Below, in pieces: positions 7,815 to 10,000 of a stretch of DNA of 10,000 bases (its first letter is position 1; every line of letters starts with the position of its first letter). The stretch comes from Rheinheimera sp. (GTDB taxonomy: Bacteria; Pseudomonadota; Gammaproteobacteria; Enterobacterales; Alteromonadaceae), in contig NZ_JAIWOI010000066.1 in NCBI RefSeq assembly GCF_020217005.1, forward strand, positions 1-10,000. The letters are read 5' to 3'. The position numbers and the translations under genes were made by a program. The notes beneath the pieces are model-generated. The model was given only the letters and a program-made list of their open reading frames with translations, made no database searches and was not told the origin of the DNA.

Positions 7815-8325
7815 GGTGCCCTTCCGGAATACTTTGTTGTTTTTCTTGCTGTTTTAAAGCTTTTTGTTCAGCTCTGCGCTTACGGAAAAAATCGGAGAGT
7901 TTATCTGCACATTGTTGTGCTAACAGACCATCCTGCACCTCAAGTTGATGATTCAGCACCGGATGGCGCACTATATCGAGCACAGAACCGGCAGCACCAG
8001 TTTTTGCGTCTTTAGCACCGAACACCAGCCTTTTTACTCTGCTGTGCACCAACAAACCAGCGCACATAGCGCAGGGCTCTAAAGTAACGTACAAGGTGCA
8101 GTCAATCAGGCGGTAATTACCAATTTTCTCTGCCGCCTGCCGGATAGCAATCATCTCAGCATGTGCGGAAGGATCATTCAATTGGATCGACTGATTCCAG
8201 CCTTCGCCCAGCACCAGACCATCTTTGACCAGCACAGCACCTACCGGAATTTCGCCACTTTGTTCAGCCTTATCGGCCAGTTGCAAGGCATATTGCATCC
8301 AGTGTAAATCTTTGTCTGCTATCAT
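7804..8325 (-). CDS. tadA: tRNA-specific adenosine deaminase
   Basis: The enzyme deaminates adenosine 34 of tRNA-Arg(ACG) to inosine and is normally essential. The 173-residue protein has the full cytidine/deoxycytidylate deaminase zinc site. His55 and the catalytic Glu57 are in DPSAHAEMIAIRQA, and Cys85 and Cys88 are in TLEPCAMCAG. The TadA-typical GEIPVGAVLV (24-33), VFGAKDAKTGAAGS (101-114) and a C-terminal DFFRKRR helix are also present. A Lys/Gln-rich tail of about 20 residues follows and is probably disordered. The start is supported by an AGAGG ribosome site just upstream. It converges on mltF and the small basic gene, and the gene order with mltF and purL is conserved in gammaproteobacteria. 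No clear terminator follows its stop, so transcripts may run antisense into the small gene. The call is firm. Confidence 0.95.
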   Translation of the reverse strand: MIADKDLHWMQYALQLADKAEQSGEIPVGAVLVKDGLVLGEGWNQSIQLNDPSAHAEMIAIRQAAEKIGNYRLIDCTLYVTLEPCAMCAGLLVHSRVKRLVFGAKDAKTGAAGSVLDIVRHPVLNHQLEVQDGLLAQQCADKLSDFFRKRRAEQKALKQQEKQQSIPEGHLKQ

Positions 8326-8518
8326 CTTTGCCTCTTATCTTACCGCTGAATCTGGCGAATTTTACCAGCTCTGGTTAAGCTTTTGACTATCTTTTAGTTT
8401 TTTTGTTACAAATGAACTGAGGCGAAAATAGCTAACACTTTGATAATGAATCAAATAATGATTATGGTATAGCAATTGCTTAACCAGTACTGCATTTAAC
8501 TTATACAGAGGGACTATC
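8326..8518. other. Divergent intergenic region between tadA and the PspB-like gene
   Basis: This 193-base AT-rich gap must hold both promoters. On the + strand, TTGATA (8440-8445) and TATGGT (8463-8468) are spaced 17 bases apart. A second option is TTGACT (8383-8388) with TACAAA (8407-8412), spaced 18. On the minus strand TAAAAT, about 30 bases upstream of the tadA start, is the best -10, without a good -35. No open frame with a ribosome site is evident here. Confidence 0.4.
8442..8465. promoter_or_regulatory. Fur-box-like AT-rich site
   Basis: Four consecutive hexamers read GATAAT, GAATCA, AATAAT and GATTAT; three fit the NATWAT unit of Fur sites. Against the 19-bp Fur consensus, the window starting at 8442 matches 12 positions and the one starting at 8454 matches 11. 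It overlaps the candidate promoter of the PspB-like gene, 54 bases before its ATG. Matches of this size also arise by chance in AT-rich DNA. Confidence 0.3.
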
Positions 8519-8737
8519 ATGGGAGTATTTGACGTAGGCTTTATCGCAGTCTTAGGCGCTTTTGCCTATGCATTTTATGAAAACCACAATAAAACTAAAA
8601 TTAAGTTGCAACAGTCATCAGCCAGCGGCGATGAGCTTCGTCAGCAAATTGAACAGCTGAAACAACGGGTTGCTACACTAGAGACTATAGTGACAGATAA
8701 ATCCTATCAATTGAAACACGAAATCAATAAGCTGTAA
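8519..8737 (+). CDS. PspB-like small membrane protein with coiled coil
   Basis: The 72-residue protein starts with one hydrophobic segment (about residues 5-20, GFIAVLGAFAYAFYE). A polar linker follows and then a strongly predicted coiled coil from about 38 to the end, with heptad-like ELRQQIEQLKQRVATLE and IVTDKSYQLKHEINKL. Single helix plus 'R-V-x-x-L-E-x-I-V-T-D' resembles PspB of the phage-shock response, an inner-membrane partner of PspC that helps control PspA. No pspA or pspC is next to it in this window, so it would be an orphan copy, or another small envelope protein of similar design. An excellent ribosome site (GAGGG, 8508-8512, 6 bases before ATG) supports the start. It is monocistronic and converges on guaA. 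Membrane location is well supported; the PspB link is inference. Confidence 0.75.
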   Translation: MGVFDVGFIAVLGAFAYAFYENHNKTKIKLQQSSASGDELRQQIEQLKQRVATLETIVTDKSYQLKHEINKL

Positions 8738-8748
8738 AAAGCGAAAGA

Positions 8749-8765
8749 GGCAGATTAAATCTGCC
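8749..8765 (-). terminator. Hairpin with T-rich tail, probable guaA-side terminator
   Basis: A perfect 7-bp stem, GGCAGAT (8749-8755) and ATCTGCC (8759-8765), has a 3-base loop. Read on the minus strand it is followed by TCTTTCGCTTTTT, a T-rich tail suited to stopping transcription from guaA. On the + strand the tail is CCTTG, so it is weaker for the PspB-like gene, whose stop lies 11 bases before it. If used for guaA, the whole repeat at 8770-8936 lies in the guaA 3' untranslated region. Confidence 0.55.
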
Positions 8766-8769
8766 CCTT

Positions 8770-8936
8770 GTCTACCCCATCGACCTAAAGCTGCGGCTTC
8801 AAGTACGAAGGGTCTACCCAAAGTAATTGGAGTTGCAGCCAGGCGACAAGTGTTCGAGACCCAAGGAGCATAGCTATCCTATGTGACTTGGGCGAGAACA
8901 CGCAGTCAACAACGTTGCGGCTTCAAGTACGAAGGG
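8770..8936. repeat. Tandem mosaic intergenic repeat (one shortened and one full unit)
   Basis: Two units lie head to tail and share both ends. Each begins with TCTACCC (8771-8777, 8813-8819) and ends with the same 21 bases (8792-8812 and 8916-8936, TGCGGCTTCAAG then TACGAAGGG, identical in both). The first unit is about 42 bases and lacks the middle; the second is 124 bases. The full unit contains a long imperfect palindrome centred near 8876, with nested arms TGTTC/GAACA, CCCAAG/CTTGGG and CATAG/CTATG. No reading frame with a ribosome site is visible. It fills the gap between two convergent genes and stops 4 bases from the guaA stop codon. I recall similar intergenic sequences in Alteromonadales genomes but know no standard name. 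Confidence 0.75.
8860..8892. repeat. Imperfect palindrome inside the full repeat unit
   Basis: The arms CCCAAG (8860-8865) and CTTGGG (8887-8892) enclose GAG/TGA mismatches and the inner arms CATAG (8869-8873) and CTATG (8879-8883) around CTATC. Beyond a short internal loop TGTTC (8851-8855) pairs with GAACA (8896-8900). The transcript of either strand would fold into a long stem. Confidence 0.7.
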
Positions 8937-8940
8937 GAGA

Positions 8941-10000
8941 TTATTCCCACTCAATAGTTGCTGGCGGCTTACCTGATATGTCATACACCACGCGGGAAAT
9001 ACCGTTCACTTCATTGATTATGCGATTTGAGATCTGACCTAACAGCTCATAAGGCAAGTGTGCCCAGTGTGCCGTCATAAAATCTATTGTCTCTACAGCG
9101 CGGATAGACACAACCCAGTCGTATTTACGGCCATCGCCCATTACGCCGACAGATTTCACTGGCAGGAATACAGTAAAAGCCTGACTAACTTTGTCATACC
9201 AGCCTGAATTACGCAGCTCTTCGATAAAAATCGCGTCGGCTTTGCGTAATAAATCGCAGTATTCTTTTTTCACTTCACCTAATACACGCACACCTAAACC
9301 CGGGCCTGGAAATGGGTGACGGTACAGCATGTCGTATGGCAAACCTAAAGCCAAACCTACTTTACGCACTTCGTCTTTAAACAGCTCACGCAGCGGCTCC
9401 ACTAAACCCATTTTCATATCCGCAGGTAAACCACCGACGTTATGGTGCGACTTAATCACATGAGCTTTACCGGTTTTAGAAGCGGCAGATTCAATCACGT
9501 CAGGGTAAATAGTACCCTGAGCTAACCACTTAGCATTGGTCAGTTTTTTCGCTTCTTCGTCAAAAACCTCAACAAAAACGCGGCCGATAATTTTACGTTT
9601 GGCTTCAGGTTCTGACACACCTTTTAAGGCATCCAGGAAGCGGTCTTCGGCTTTGACATGGATAATGTTCAGACCAAAATGATCACCAAACATATCCATC
9701 ACCTGAGCGCCTTCGTTTAAACGCAGTAAGCCGTTATCGACGAAGACACAAGTCAGGTTTTTGCCAATGGCACGGTGTAACAGCATGGCGACCACTGAAG
9801 AGTCGACCCCACCTGATAAACCTAAAATTACCTGATCATCACCAACCTGCTTTTTGATGTTAACAATGGCGTCATCAATGATGGTGGCTGGCGTCCAGAG
9901 TTTTTCACAACCACAGATATCCACCACAAACTGCTCTAACATGCGCAGGCCCTGACGTGTGTGAGTCACTTCAGGGTGGAACTGTACGCCATAGAACTGG
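8941..10000 (-). CDS. guaA: GMP synthase, glutamine-hydrolysing (C-terminal part, cut by window edge)
   Basis: The enzyme converts XMP, ATP and glutamine to GMP. The window holds the last 352 residues; the frame stays open to the right edge, so the 5' end lies beyond base 10000. By alignment with E. coli GuaA (525 residues) the missing part is about 173 residues. The segment opens with [14 protein letters not shown], giving the His and Glu of the glutaminase Cys-His-Glu triad; the Cys is outside the window. Next is the ATP-pyrophosphatase P-loop [11 protein letters not shown], then [37 protein letters not shown] and the dimerisation domain, ending [12 protein letters not shown]. No frameshift or lost motif is seen. 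A GTG at 9967-9969 is only the Val of HPEVTHT, not a start. guaA near tadA, mltF and purL fits related marine gammaproteobacteria. Confidence 0.95.
   Translation of the reverse strand, partial: QFYGVQFHPEVTHTRQGLRMLEQFVVDICGCEKLWTPATIIDDAIVNIKKQVGDDQVILGLSGGVDSSVVAMLLHRAIGKNLTCVFVDNGLLRLNEGAQVMDMFGDHFGLNIIHVKAEDRFLDALKGVSEPEAKRKIIGRVFVEVFDEEAKKLTNAKWLAQGTIYPDVIESAASKTGKAHVIKSHHNVGGLPADMKMGLVEPLRELFKDEVRKVGLALGLPYDMLYRHPFPGPGLGVRVLGEVKKEYCDLLRKADAIFIEELRNSGWYDKVSQAFTVFLPVKSVGVMGDGRKYDWVVSIRAVETIDFMTAHWAHLPYELLGQISNRIINEVNGISRVVYDISGKPPATIEWE

Noticed and set aside
8440..8454. TTGAT-AATGA-ATCAA as an FNR site
   Set aside because: Both half-sites are perfect, but the spacer is 5 bases where FNR sites have 4, so the dimer geometry is wrong; the Fur-like reading explains the same bases.
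8792..8936. CRISPR array from the repeated 21 bases
   Set aside because: Only two copies exist, 103 bases apart, and the intervening DNA is a structured palindrome, not a unique spacer; no cas genes are present.
9967..9969. GTG as the start of a short guaA
   Set aside because: The frame continues upstream to the window edge with the conserved glutaminase block [10 protein letters not shown], so the codon is internal.

Overview
The window looks like the chromosome of a free-living gammaproteobacterium of the Alteromonadales/Chromatiales type (Rheinheimera, Alishewanella or Shewanella relatives). The evidence is GuaA and PurL proteins that follow the E. coli enzymes closely with few length changes, the conserved order guaA - tadA - mltF - purL, moderate GC content, an OmpW porin, and an intergenic repeat of a kind I associate with this group. 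The species is inferred, not proven. Most of the window is ordinary core genome; I see no phage, transposase, CRISPR array, tRNA or rRNA.

Layout. 1-260: 3' end of a + strand gene, probably a GNAT/OlsB-like acyltransferase domain, followed by a hairpin terminator. 329-1154: ompW-family outer-membrane protein gene with an FNR-like site upstream, ending in a hairpin shared with the convergent gene. 1210-1872 (-): a YcgR-like PilZ protein that should bind c-di-GMP. 2044-5983 (-): purL with a strong terminator. 5984-6134: short divergent promoter region. 6135-7586 (+): mltF, a lipoprotein lytic transglycosylase. 7594-7814: a small basic 55-residue gene with its own promoter, whose 3' end overlaps the 3' end of tadA. 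7804-8325 (-): tadA. 8326-8518: intergenic region with a Fur-like AT-rich site. 8519-8737 (+): a PspB-like small membrane/coiled-coil protein. 8749-8936: a hairpin and a tandem mosaic repeat filling the convergent gap. 8941-10000 (-): guaA, cut by the right edge.

How the genes work together. purL (fourth step of IMP synthesis) and guaA (XMP to GMP) belong to purine synthesis, and tadA makes inosine at the tRNA wobble position. MltF, OmpW and the PspB-like protein act at the cell envelope, and the PilZ protein probably links c-di-GMP to motility. Apart from conserved neighbourhood there is no sign that they form one system. The least explained items are the 55-residue basic gene with an inverted repeat over its promoter, and the mosaic repeat next to guaA.
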